Below are positions 45,542 to 57,305 of a stretch of DNA of 64,000 bases, piece after piece. The stretch is from positions 5,890,001 to 5,954,000 of the forward strand of contig CM053329.1 in NCBI GenBank assembly GCA_028583605.1, written 5' to 3'. The stretch comes from Dastarcus helophoroides (Eukaryota; Arthropoda; Insecta; Coleoptera; Bothrideridae). Position numbers and translations under genes: made by a program. The notes beneath the pieces are model-generated. The model did no database searches. It saw only the letters and a program-made list of their open reading frames with translations, and was not told the origin of the DNA. The number at the start of each line of letters is the position of its first letter. Positions within the stretch are counted from its first letter, which is position 1.

Positions 45542-46410
45542 TTTCTTTCGAGAAAAACCGTTCATGAAGCCATTTTCGGACGTCTTCATAAGAATCAAAT
45601 TGCTGCTCAGCAAGTGCGTGACTCATCGACGAAAACTGATGATAGCTGATGGCAGTACCTCCCACTGAAGTGTCTTTAAGTAGTTTTGGATCATTGATGA
45701 CGTCTACCAAGGGGCGCTATCGTGAAAAAAAATTAGCTTGCCACGTCTGTGTTGATAATACGACCTTCTTTCACGCAGAGCACGATGCAATTTGATCAGC
45801 TGCTGGTGATAGCGGTGGGCATTGACAGTTTCACAAGGTTTTAACAATTCATAGTAGATGATACCCTGCTAATCCCACCAAACGCACAGCATCGGCTTTG
45901 GTCCAAAGTGATTTGGTTTTCCCGTAGACGTTGACGGTTGGCCGGGATGGACCCACGATTTTTTGAGTTTTTCTTCCCCGGTTGCAATCCAATATGGAAA
46001 CGACTTTTTTTCTTTGCCTCCATCTGCCTGCTGCTCAATTCATATGGCACCCACTTTGCGATTTTTGGAACCTTTCCCATGGCACCTATAAATGGCTACT
46101 TGAGTAACACCTAACTGCCCGGTAATTTTTTTTATGATTGAGTATCATCTTTGTCCAAAAACGTCTGCAATTTATGATCCTCAACTTTCTTAGGCCAGTT
46201 TTTGTTCTTGTTGGTTCTTGTCATTTGAATCAAAATTGCCGTCTTTGAACCGACGAAACCAATCTCTGTACATTGTTTCCGATAAAGCTTAAGGCTTCTA
46301 CGACCATTCGATGAGATTCAGCAACCGATTTTTTTTAAATTGAAGCAGAAAAGCAGAGCTTCTTGCATGTGCTATTTTTCTGGCACAAAATTAGACCTGA
46401 TTACTGAAGT
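45483..46410 (-). pseudogene. Mariner transposase (mos/SETMAR-like group), heavily damaged
   Basis: Minus-strand remains of a canonical mariner transposase. The N-terminus reads FVPEK ... HMQEALLFCFNLKK and, shifted, YRDWFRRFKDGNFD. The linker reads GVTQVAIYR and KWVPYELSSRQMEAKKK. The first catalytic site TGDEKW is changed to TGEEKL and the following codons are missing. The middle ETVNAHRYHQQLIKLHRALRE is well kept. The second site HDNAPSH is HDSAPW followed by a stop. The third site SDYHLF is ISYHQF. The C-terminus reads SHALAEQQFDSYEDVRKWL. All three catalytic positions or their surroundings are damaged, so it is inactive. It is a different family from the DUF4817-type elements at 5.7-12.0 kb. 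Confidence 0.8.
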
Positions 46411-46575
46411 AAAGAATATCTTGTTGCATGAAATTGCTGAAGATTTATTCTGATTGGTGCTCATAGACGAGAAACTTGAAGGAAAAATGTATGGCATGTT
46501 CATATTAGCTCAATAGGCTCACTAAAGTTATCTACGAGCAAAGAGCGGATCTAAGATTATACACCTGGTACTATA

Positions 46576-47613
46576 CAGGGTGTCCCCGTTTTAAGTGCCT
46601 TAAATGAAACAAGTGATAGAAAAAGTAATTTTAAGGAAAAAGTTTTTTATGAACATGTATCCGAAATCTCTTAATAAAAAAGAAACCAGGCTTTAAAATT
46701 TGAATAAAAAAAAGTTTTTTTGTGTCACTTTCAAGTTTTCAAAGATATTTAAACTAAATTTGGTGGATTGTTGTGTAGTTGAAGAATCATAAAATAAGAT
46801 AACATTAAGTTTCTATCTCAACCAGTGGCGGATTTACGGGTAATCTGTAATATTATTTTGAAAAAAAAAATACTTCGTCACTAAACAAAATGAAACAAAA
46901 TACAATTTTTAGATGAAGCATTTAATTCTGAAGAAAAGTTTTCTCTTGACAATTTTTTTTGGATTCATTATCTCATGTTTTACGAAGGAAATGTTCGAAT
47001 ACAATGTATGTTGATCTTTAAATAATCAGTCACTAACCCAAAGAGGGGTAAGTTTAAAATACTACGACACTGGATAAAGTGAAATGAAATTACAGTTTTG
47101 AATACAGTTGACTTTTAACATTTTTTCATATTTGTCGCTATTGTGACAATTTTTGGGACTTCCCTTTGTGAAAGTACGAGTGAGCTTGATGTTTTTTCCA
47201 AAACCAACGCAACCAGTGGCAGGTACTGAAAAAATGTCAAAAAATAAATTTTATGCAGAATTAAATGCTTCACTCAAAGCAGGTATTTTATTTCATTTCC
47301 TTTAGTGGTGTACCGTGTTTTTCTTACAATAATATCACAGATTACTCTTAACTCCGCCACTGTATGAGATATAAACTTAATTTTATTTTATTTTGTGATC
47401 CTTCGTCCATACACTATGTGTGCAAAATTTTGATTAAATACCTTAGAAAACTTGAAAATGAAGAAGTAAAAACTTTTTTTTTAATTAAAATTTTAACACC
47501 TGGTATCTTTTTTATTAAAATTTTGCGGACACATATTCATAGAAAACTTTCTGCCCAAAATTATTTTTTCTACCATCTGTTTCATTTAAGGCACTTAAAA
47601 CTGGGACAACCTA
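46576..47613. mobile_element. Foldback (long palindromic) element 3, TA-flanked
   Basis: 1.04 kb. The left end CAGGGTGTCCCCGTTTTAAG pairs with the right end (inverse of CACTTAAAACTGGGACAACC). The arms match over about 400-450 bp: GTTTCATTTAAGGCACTT at the outer ends, the pair GAACATGTATCCGAAA / CGGACACATATTC, CCAGTGGCGGATTTA on the left against AACTCCGCCACTG on the right, and AAGCATTTAATTCTG against AGAATTAAATGCTTC. TA borders both ends. There is no transposase. The inner CAGTGGCGGA word is itself like a transposon end, so the palindrome may have grown by nested insertion. Confidence 0.75.
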
Positions 47614-49100
47614 TATATACCAAATTTAAGCGTATTTCGATTATGGAAATAGGTTAAAAATTTACTTCAAAAATTTGACTTCAACACGATAACAGGTGAA
47701 CTCAATGTTCGTTTATATTGCACCACCCAAATTACAATGCCGTTTTTACCTGGCAGGCATTTTTGGTTGTTGATTAATAAATTAACCAATCAGGTCTACT
47801 TTGTTCATAAATAATTTAACGTTCAATTCCTAGTAATTTATATTTAACCAAAATATAGATATTTCTACTTTTCATCAATCGAATGAAATTTTAAGCCTTG
47901 AAATATTTATTTTTATTCAGGCAGTATGGTAGTTATTTATTTAGAAATAAAGTGGTGTGTGTCCCTTTTTGGGCCAAATTAGAAAATGTCTACTCACTAT
48001 TCTTGTTTGGTCATGACCTTGTAACGTATAGAAATGCAATAGAGTCCGTTCGATAGGAGCACTCGTTTACAGAATCTCCCGTTCAGTAGAATTAAATCTT
48101 TGGAATTAAATTATAATCTGTAAGGTAAATTGCCATTTATTAAAATTTTCGTTAGTTAGAATCAAATTTTCGCATTACAAAATAACAAATTAGAAGTTAA
48201 TCTGCTAATGACTAATGACTATTAAAAACTTCTTCCGATGCTTGAACTTCTCTCTAATCTTCGTTCACCTTCTAACATTTATCAGACGTATCCCCTTACT
48301 GATGAACATTTATACATATTTGTGGAAAGCCTTATTGAATCAAGCAGCAAGAATGGTTTACTAGAAAGGTTCTATTAGGCATAAGGAAACAAAAATTTTG
48401 ATTTATAAAAATTACTCTTTAAAAAAATGCTTAGTGTCTAACTTAACGTTCAAATTTTTAATTTTTAATAGGAAGTTATAAGTAAATATCCAATGTGGGG
48501 CATTTTAAATTTTGCCTTATAGAATCACTCATTATTAGAACCAAACTGGTTTGGACCAACTTGATTCTATTAAGCGGCGCGTACCTACTTATAATTTCTT
48601 GTTCTGCTTGTTCATTTTTAAATGCCCGACGTTACTAAAAATTGGCAAAAAAAAAGCTTATTATTTATTTATTTATATTTATTTTTACTCTACATTCCAT
48701 TTTCGAGATGTCATCATCTTTCATCATGAAGTCAGTCAAAACTATGCCTCACCTTTTTGGTAGGGGCTCTTCTGTTATCTACTTGTTTTTAGACGTATCT
48801 GGCTAAAATTTAAAGCTTTATATTAAGTAACATTGTCATGTTCTATAAGAAAAACCTGTCACATTCTGAGTTTAAAAAGTTAGCTTCTACTTGCATATTC
48901 AGGGTCACTTGTTCTCGATTAAAAGACCAAATTAATATTCCTATTTGACTTTTCATTTTTAGTTAATAATTTTTAAAACTATGTTATTTAAATGGTCAAA
49001 ACTTTTAGGGACTCGACGCTGTCAAGGAATTACTAAAAGTGTTCAGCGCTTTGCTCGCCATTGTACGGGGTTTCCTCAGAAACAAAAACCAAATTCAAGG
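47614..49100. other. Intergenic stretch, no gene recognised
   Basis: AT-rich, no motif seen. Short open frames only. Confidence 0.4.
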
Positions 49101-49111
49101 AAAAAGAGCAC

Positions 49112-49525
49112 GGTAACTCATTATGTCAAATGTTCCAGAGGCTAAATTGTTTCGAAGAGAAACAAAAAGTAGCGAAATAATGCTGTCTGTACAGAAGAAC
49201 AAGGTAACTCTATGTCAACAATACCAATACTCTCTGAGTGACATACTAAATTATACCGTGCTGGTTTACTAAATCATATTTATTTCTGAAAATTTTGTCT
49301 CTCATACGTTTGATATTCCGAGTTACCTTTCTTCTTGATTCTTATTGAAGTAAAAACCTCTTTATTTTTTTTTAATTTTATTGCACAGTCGCTGCAGATT
49401 AGTTTCGCCTATGCTATGGTTGACATATTGAGTTAACGTGTCCTTCTGCATTGATTGCATCCCTTCGTTTTTGTGACACTTTCACTTCGGAAGAATTTCT
49501 GCTCTGCTATGGTTGACATACTAAA
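49112..49525. repeat. Imperfect inverted repeat with GTTGACATA motif (arms about 115 bp)
   Basis: The left arm 49112-49225 and the right arm 49408-49525 are inverted relatives. Each arm contains two copies of a word close to GTAACTCAATATGTCAAC, with a shared middle (AAATT, CGAAG.GAAA, CGAA, ATGC, CAGAAG) in mirror order. The spacer is about 180 bp. The class of repeat is unknown. Confidence 0.5.
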
Positions 49526-49529
49526 TTTG

Positions 49530-51225
49530 GTTTTCATTTAGACCTTCTCTTGTTCCCCAAGAATAATGGTGCAATAAAGATATATTTTAATGTTCTGTTA
49601 AGTCATTTGTCAATAGATTTTGATAAAACATTACTCTTTATTGAGATTTCATGAGGCACCAACATCTCCTTTTGATCCTAATTATATCGAGGAAAAATTT
49701 TAAGAGCATACTTTCCGACTGAAGCATTTATTATGAGGTAAAATATGGATGCTGAGTATCAAGTATCGGTACATCATTTAAGTAATTTCAAATCGAAGAT
49801 AGTAATTTAGTAAGCGGTAACAGTTACCATTACCCATCTGGTTGCAATCGATTGAATCGTCGTACAGCGATATCCGTGCATACTGAGATTTCTGCCACGT
49901 TGAGATTCCAGCTAACAGATAAGATGCCGCACTATCATTATTCTCAGAGCGAGTGGGTCGTCGGTGTCTACAATTAACAGCCTCGTTAGTCTTTGCACAA
50001 ATACTGAATTAATTCCCTTCTTATAATTCAGATTGCGATATTCTAATTAACGTCTTCCAATCTAATTGGAACTAAATACAATCTCCTCGCAAATTTTATT
50101 TTTAGTCGGCCTACGTCAACGTATTTTTAAAGAGTTATCTTTACATTTTAGTCTACAATTCAATAAAAATATGCTCATCTTGTAGTTTAATTTATTTAAA
50201 ATACTTTCTCTTTGTTTCATGTTGCTAAATCATTGCTTACAGGGACCGACCGATTTTAAATAAAAATCAGGTAAAGTGAGCAGAACCTTAAAATAAAATA
50301 TACTTACTTTGTATTGCGATCATAAAATGTGCAACTTACAATAACTATTACACATTTAAACTAAAATTGCACCAAAGGAGCAACAATGACTATGTTTTCC
50401 CAACGCCTTTGAAATGCTTTCAGTAAACCACATTTTTCTTGACACTCCCATACAAAAACACATTTTGTTCTAAAATTCACCACCAAAGCACGAGTTTCAA
50501 TTAGTAAGCAAGCGAAACCTTTCTTTATTAACAAAACAGCAAACGCCGCATTAATGCATCGACAAATATGCACGTCCAAGTTATTTAAATAAGAATTTTA
50601 CCCAAATAAGAACAAACAGAGAAACTGTCAATATATAATAAATACGCTCGCCTAGAGCTTACTGGTTTACACCTTCACTTTTGCTTTGAATGTCTTGGGT
50701 AAATAAATCATATTGTTGATTTCACTTCTTCTCCCTTTATGATGGGAACTTGATCTATGTGATCTGGAAAAATATGCGCACGTACAAGGATTTACTATTA
50801 GATCGATTCATTCATCAGAATAACATTTTATAACTACTAGGTTTCAAAGAGCTTTGGTTGTACATAATTTATATCTCACCGTATTAATGCTGTTGTGCAA
50901 TATTATTTCGAAAGCTAACATTCAATTGTCAGAACACAGCAAGCATACCGTCAATAATCAGAACTGCAGAATTTGGAACATTGGAAATCTCAGAATTCAC
51001 CAGCATTTTTCATACCTGCACTATTTGATGTGAAGTAACATTACATGATACGATCCAATATTTTATTTTTCGAAGATATCAGTCAACTGACCGTCAACTA
51101 TTGGATAATGCTTAAAAATATCTGCAGTAAAATGTGATTAGAGCGAGATAAAGCCACCTCTCATACTTCTGAAGCTAAATTGTAAATTTTAACAAACATT
51201 TTAATGGAATGAATTCTTACTAAAC
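49530..51225. other. Intergenic stretch, possible GC-richer exon or promoter near 49800-49990
   Basis: The part at 49800-49990 is richer in GC and less repetitive than its surroundings, and could be an untranslated exon or promoter of a host gene, but no coding frame or clear splice pair supports this. The rest shows nothing. Confidence 0.3.
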
Positions 51226-51229
51226 TAAG

Positions 51230-52180
51230 CCAATTTTCCTAAAAAAAGTGTTTCTGGAAAATTTTAGCAAGACATTGGATTTTTAAGAAAAAGTCGAAAA
51301 TTAAAAAAAACAAAAAACTACGTTAAATCATAACTTTGGAGAGTAATATTAAAATTAAAAAAAAATGTGGTTAGAAAGAAAACATTATCAGCATCAGAAT
51401 TTAAACTTCAAAAGGGACACAATTTTAAAAAAACACCGAAATTAGTAGGAAAAAAAAATGTAGCTACTGCTAGAAATTTCTAGTTTAGAATTGACATGTT
51501 AAAATTAGTTGGAATTTCTTATAAATAAAATAGAAATTTTGAAAAGAAAAAGAAAAAAAGCAATTTTAATTTAGAAGTGAAAAACTTAGCAAAACTTAGA
51601 AAAACTTAATATTTTCAGAAAATTTTGAATAAAAAATAAATTTTTCGAGATTTTGAATACACAATAGAGGTGGTAGTGAAATAATCCAGGTTAAGAGCAA
51701 ATTAAAAAAATAAGCTTGAAACAAAAGTTGGAATGACGAGATTTATATCAAATTTTGAATTTAAATTAAAAATTTGGTTTAAAAAAGATAAAAACAAAGT
51801 CAAAATATAAAAAATAAAATGAAAATCCTTTGAAAAAATGAAATGTTGATATAAAGTGAGCTTCGAGAAAAATGTAAAAATTGTAGGTTTTAACATCGTT
51901 CGTTTAACAAATATTTTAACTCTCAATTAAAGAAAAGAAAAAGTTTTGATAAAAGAGAGTTTTAAAAAATTTTTGAGATTAGAATGAAAGTTTTTAAAAA
52001 AGGCTAGAAATTTGAAAAATGATTAAAATCATTTGAAAAAGTTTAAATTTTGAGTTTGGGGAAAAATGTAAGACGAAATTATAAGTGATAACTCAGAACT
52101 GTAATTGATTAAAGTAGACATTTCAAACGTAACCTGAATATTTCTAGAAATAACCGATATTTAGATAAAAAATTACCAAT
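51230..52180. repeat. Degenerate AT-rich quasi-tandem repeat, block 5
   Basis: Words like GTCGAAAATTAAAAAA, AATTTTTCGAGATTTTGAA and AAAATTTTTGAGATT recur at irregular 25-40 base spacing, here with the purine-rich side on the plus strand. No coding. Confidence 0.5.
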
Positions 52181-52334
52181 TAAAGAATGCAAAATTTAAT
52201 CCCTCTGGATATTTTCAACAAAATGTTGTGTGTACTAACGAATCAAAAGTCGAAAACATCCACAACCATATATCGACTTCGTCCTTCCTTCCAACTTTTA
52301 GCTGTAAACCAGCCACACAAATGCAGCCACATGA

Positions 52335-52425
52335 TAGCTTGTCTATCGAAACGCGTTAGAGCAACCTTTGTTGTGTTTTTTAATCTTTCTTGGTTTTAGG
52401 GGGCCAGATTTGCATTTCAATTTAA
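52335..52425 (+). repeat. Penelope-like 3' tail fragment
   Basis: Reads GATAGCTTGTCTATCGAAAC, GCGTTAGAGCAACCTTTGTT, TTTCTTGGTTTTAGGGGGCC, AGATTTGCATTTCAATTT, the same blocks in the same order as the inverse of 27128-27240. It lies 150 bases after degenerate-repeat block 5. Confidence 0.6.
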
Positions 52426-52429
52426 TAAA

Positions 52430-53010
52430 ATATGTGTGTAGAATTTTTGGGAGAATTTGAAAATGAAAAAATAATTGGGGTGTTTTATTAAAAAAAAACA
52501 AAGTTGATTTTCATTCAGAAAAAACGCCATACCGTGTATATGAAAAACTTTTATCAAATAAAAATTTAGGAGGTTCTTAAAACTGTTCTATGTTAAATTT
52601 TTTATTATCTATTAAATTTCAAAAATCAACTCGGCGCGGGTGCATTTATAACCAAAGATCCTATACCTAATGTAACAATTACGTAATATTTGGCAAAGCA
52701 ATTATTAGAAACAGCATAACCTAACCAGGGCGAACCCAATAAAATAAAAGTATTAAATATTTGCAATAATACAAACAAAATTAATATTTTTGAAGCCATG
52801 GAAGTTCACAAATTATTTACAATCGCGACAAATTACACTCATGGATGAGCAGAGGTTCTGAACAAGCCTTTAATAGAGGCTTAAGATGAAAATTAGGATT
52901 AGCTGAAATATTTTTAGGAGCTTATTAGCGTAACAACGGCCAAAAAAACTACCGCACACGAACTTGAAAAGCGAAAACTGGTCCAGTAATATCAAATGTA
53001 TTTTTTTTAT
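52430..53010. other. Intergenic stretch, no gene recognised
   Basis: AT-rich with no recognised motif. It separates the Penelope tail from the RT tail at 53013. Confidence 0.35.
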
Positions 53011-53012
53011 GT

Positions 53013-53440
53013 TCAATTCATTCGCAAAGGATAACCCTTTAAAGCACCGCGGGTAGAATACAAAAACAAGGATACATAGCGATAAAGCGCCTTCTTAAAC
53101 AAGGATAGGTTGCAATTTATAGGGAAAATAACGTTCGGTAACGAGTTACGTAACTGGGAAATTCTATAGAAAAAAGAGCTTCCGCAGACAAAAGTCCTCA
53201 CTGCGTTAAGCTGGACGGCACAGGAATTTGCTGCCTTCGACTTGTATGCCACAAAAATCTTGCTCTTGGGGGATCAATCCTATTAGTTTCTGTGAGCATC
53301 TTCCATAAAAGTACTAGTAGAAAAGAGATAAATCACCAATTATCCGCCTGTGCTTTAGTGTTTCGAGAGAATCGGTCAAACTCTCGTCATCAATTAGGCA
53401 AATCGCTCTTCTTTGGATTGAAACCAAAAGAGCTAAAGTG
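53013..53440 (-). pseudogene. Non-LTR retrotransposon C-terminal fragment
   Basis: The minus strand reads AICLIDDESLTDSLETLKHR, then LSLFY and YFYGRCSQKLIG with a stop between, then SSFFYRISQLRNSLPNVIFP and NLSLFKKALYRYV. This is the usual C-terminal order of Jockey/R1-type ORF2 proteins (a DRR...LFYRYYHG block, then FFPRTSRLWNSLP and FK). Stops and a shift make it inactive, and no RT palm is attached. Confidence 0.65.
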
Positions 53441-54220
53441 TGCTTTAGGGCCGAACTTTAAACATAGTCGTCAAAACATCATGAAAATTTAATATTTATT
53501 GTTATATTTATTGTTAATATGGTTAATAAGTTATATTATTGATGAATTTCAGAAAGTAAGGGTTAAAAGTATCAGTTCTATTAAGATAATTAACATGATG
53601 AAATGTAAAAAAAAATAATTGACAAAATAAACAAACTTTAAAGCACATTTTTTTGAGGTTGATTAAACAGCAGTGTTTATTTTTATAAATATCTCCTTAA
53701 AAAAACAAATTGTTAATTAAAGTTGGTATAAGGTACCAACAATTAGATACGAAAAATATAATCAAAAAATTCCACCACGTAAATTTTCTGAGAAGATTAT
53801 TTTTGTTATTTTTTCTTGGGTATTACCTCATATTACTAGCGTTAACTTCCAATGTCTTTGTTGGTAGTGGTGGTGACATTTAAATAATCATCTATCCTCA
53901 TTAGTATTGTATGTCATGATTAAAATCATATTATGAATTACGTATATGTGGAACAAAATTTTTTTGATTTTTTGGTTGCACTCTATGCGGCATCCTGAAG
54001 ATATTGTTTATGCTTTTAAATTAACAAGAAGGGTATACAAAATATCCCTGCTTTCTATGTGAATGGGATAGTAGAAATAGAGCCCCATATCGGATCCAAA
54101 TAATTTTCCACAAATAGCATCGTCAACTTGGAACCAAAAATATTGTGAAAGGAACTACTTGATGGCCTAAAAATTTTGCTAGCTTCACTTCACATTAAAT
54201 AATTTTCTACAAAGCAATTT
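53441..54220. other. Intergenic stretch, no gene recognised
   Basis: No motif or repeat ends seen. Confidence 0.4.
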
Positions 54221-54224
54221 GTAA

Positions 54225-54620
54225 AGGTACTGCCTGAAGAAGTTTCCTCTTTCAAATACTCAGGTGATAAACTTAGGCATTTATCAAAGAAGACATTTGT
54301 GTTGGCCCTGAGATAAGAAGCTTAATGCAAGACGCTAACTTAAAAAACCTGAATAAAATTGAAAAGAAAAGTAAGACATATTTACGGAAACAAAAATGGC
54401 CTAGCTGCTCAGCAAATTTCATAAACTGGGTTGCGATTTGAATATAAAGTTTTATTTTCTGCATTCTCATATTGGGTTCTTTTTTGAGAATCTTGATTCT
54501 GTAAGTAAAAAGCAAGGTATTGAGGTTATGGAGAACAAATGCCTAGGAAGATGTAGAATACTGCATACTGCTGGATGTTGAAGAGAAACGAAACAGATAG
54601 AAAGAGAAAAAATTAAACTC
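54225..54620 (+). pseudogene. RTE-type RT fragment, strongly decayed
   Basis: Plus-strand sequence in shifting frames. EEVSSFKYSGDKL is like the conserved VxSFKYLG block after the palm. About 250 bases later LDSVSKKQGIEVMENKCLGR is like the conserved block of R.K.RI.AFEMKCLRR, and a basic RKRK-type stretch follows. Many stops. The match is by pattern only. Confidence 0.4.
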
Positions 54621-54639
54621 CAGTTTTAGGAAAGTAGGA

Positions 54640-55850
54640 AAAGATAACCATCGGTTTATTTGATTCACTTACCCTCTTTAGCATTACTTTTAACTAATAC
54701 TATTAGCTTTTTAGGTAAAAATTAATCAAGTTTATTAATTTTTGTTTGTTGATTAAAATTGTTAAAAAGTTTTGAAACTTGCATGTCATCAATGAATGAT
54801 GTGCTCGATGTGCTAGAAGAAAACAAACCTGTATTTTAATTTAATATACCTAGATATTTAAAAATAGAACATAATTATTCGAAGGGGAAAAAAAAGTTAA
54901 ATTTTGCGGCCCTGTGTAATCTTATATTTGGCGGATGCGCCAGTTTCAGACTAATATATCATATCATATGTATTAGGTTTACTTTGTATTGAAGGGTCTT
55001 AAAATCCCGAAAATGTTTACGTTTGAGCTTTCTGTATTGCAAAAGATTGTTATTGCCCTTATCTACAAGACAATCAAAATGCTTTATTAATTGTCAGTTG
55101 TGTCTCAAAATTACATACCACAATTTCTTTTATTTATGTAATCGTTTTTAAATATTGACACGAGAAATTTAACATTTAAGAAAGTTCGGTTGGTTGCTGG
55201 TAGAGAAGTTGCATCAATACAGGTATATAATTCTGCATTATCAAACGTTTTTTTTTTCAGTTTTCCGAATAACGAAGTGAGGTTTACCAGGGATACTACT
55301 ATGAGCGGGTATTCAATCACAAAAACCAGATTCTTTATAATCTAAGAATTCTGCGAATAACTGAGTTAAATAGTTGAAATGTCGATGATTCTTAATAGAA
55401 AATTCTGGCCTCCAGTGAATTAAAAAGTTTGAATGGGATGTCTCTATAGGCAGAACTCCTCACTGTGTGAAAGTTGATTGTATACGTATGGTAGTTAGTT
55501 GGTTTAGGTTGATATTTTTTTTTGCTGTATGGTTGGTTTATCATTACTTATTTAAAATTTTAAAATTCTACATAATCTTTAAATGGAGTTTCCAGCCATA
55601 AGACTTTCGAGAAATCTTAGTAAAAATATACTTTTACGCACTTCCAATTAAAATTATTGAGTTTTAACAGTTTAAAATAATTGTAAAAATCCCTGTAGAG
55701 CACATGCTCCCAAATGATAAATAACGAGGTTTTTTTATTTCAAAGTAGCAAAAACGTTTGGACTTATTGTAAAATGCAAAAAAGTTGCAAAATTGATTAG
55801 GTCGCATTAACGCAGGAAGGCTAAAAAGGTGCGCCAATAGTCTATATATA
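54640..55850. other. Intergenic stretch, no gene recognised
   Basis: AT-rich. The open frame 55111-55320 (minus) and the frame 55664-55996 (minus) are not supported; the latter is largely antisense of the 5' region of the retrotransposon at 55867. Confidence 0.4.
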
Positions 55851-56119
55851 ATTAATATAATTATATCCCGTGTGGGGTTATTTAGGAGTGTTTTTCCCCC
55901 ATCGGGCGCGTCCCCAGGTGGCGGATAGGGGAATGCCTCCCAGATATGGGAGGTAGGGGTAAATTGTCCTCCGCGGACCAAAATAAAACACTTCAACCCA
56001 AAAAACCCATGGAGCGTCTATTCCATAGTGGGAGGCTCCATGGTCGGCATCTGACCCGGATCGGGCGGCCGTAAACCTGGCTTAGGCCAAACAATCCCCC
56101 CATCCCAAATCCAATTCCC

Positions 56120-57229
56120 ATGGAGAACGATCCAAATAAATTTACACCGGAGCAGAGGGACGGAACCTCGCTCCCGGTCGGGGCCGGTGGTGGTCAAGCG
56201 GGCCCCACCCGACCGTCATCCAGCGACCGCGAGACACCCGCGGTAAGTAGCCAGGCTAAGGTGTCTACAAGAGCTACTGGCGAAAGAGCACCGGCCGAAT
56301 TCAACGATCCACCCCAAATCCCCAGAGTCCGGAAAAGAATTTCCGGGGCTCAACAAAAGAAAAGGCAGAGAGAGAGAGAGAGGCAGGCAGCAAAAACTAT
56401 TGCCACCTGCAGCACCTCTGCCGAAAAAAACAAACCCGGTCCTTCAGGACGAGCCGGTGACCATGCGCCTCAGGGTGCTAATCGCCGGCCGACCTCAAGG
56501 CCCGGGGAATGTATTCAAGAAGGGACCGGGTAGGCAGAGGCTCTTCTAAAACCACATACAGCGAAATGGTGACCAACCACCTAAGGGTGGCCATCATTGA
56601 CAAAAAGGACTGGGACTCCAGTGCACTTGGCCGGTTTACAGCCCACCAAGCTAAACTGGTAAAGGAACGGTTGGCCGAGCTCCTGGACATTGAACTGTCC
56701 CGGTACCCGGCGAACCCTCCTACGTTTTAGAACTGCATTTACTCGCAGAAAACACTTAAATTTTCCTGCGACAACGAACACTTCCTAGCTTGGCTAGGGA
56801 CTACAGTTAGGATGCTTCACCCTTTATGGGAGGGTGCAAATCTTAACCTTCTTCTAGCTGCCTAAGTTGACGAAGGCCACCTTGTGGGTTCCCGAATCAA
56901 CCCAGGACCCGCAGGTCATCCTGAGCCGACTGACGGCTCAAAATCCCTGGGCCAAGGTAGACGACTGGGTTGTTTTCCACAGCGCCAGCAAGGAGGAGCC
57001 TAAGGGTACCATCCTTGTTTTTGGAGTTGAGAAAAGCACCCGGAAAATTTTAGAAGAACGCCAGGGAAGGATGAGTCACCTCTTCTCTTCCCTAAGGACA
57101 AGACTTCACTACTCATCCTCGTCGCTGAGTCGGGAGGTGGGGGCTCCGTCCTCTATGGAGGTAGAGGAGCCGTTACCCCCCGACCCAGGGACGAAGATAA
57201 CACAGCCACCCCCAGCTTTAGGAAACTAG
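56120..57229 (+). pseudogene. Retrotransposon ORF1 with DUF4780-like domain, broken
   Basis: The first segment (56120-56533) starts MENDPNKFTPEQRDG and has a low-complexity N-terminus and a basic patch RVRKRISGAQQKKRQRERER, including a short (AG)n coding run. After a frameshift near 56510 the second segment (56509-56730) has YSEMVTNHLRVAIIDKKDW. A TAG and another shift follow, with LAWLGTTVRMLHPLWEGANL between them. The third segment (56867-57229) has TKATLWVPESTQDPQ, LTAQNPWAKVDDWVVF and GTILVFGVEKSTRKILEE. This is the layout of the DUF4780-type ORF1 known from insect non-LTR elements, thought to serve as an RNA-binding or RNP protein. No CCHC knuckles are visible. Confidence 0.7.
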
Positions 57230-57305
57230 AACACCCGGGAAACCGGGCGTTCCTTTCTTGAAACTGGAGGGGCAAGAACTGAATGTCTATGCCGTTCTGG
57301 TAGCC

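Noticed and set aside
50361..50579. 72-codon minus frame with several cysteines
   Set aside because: No recognisable domain, signal peptide or splice sites; length is within chance for the window.
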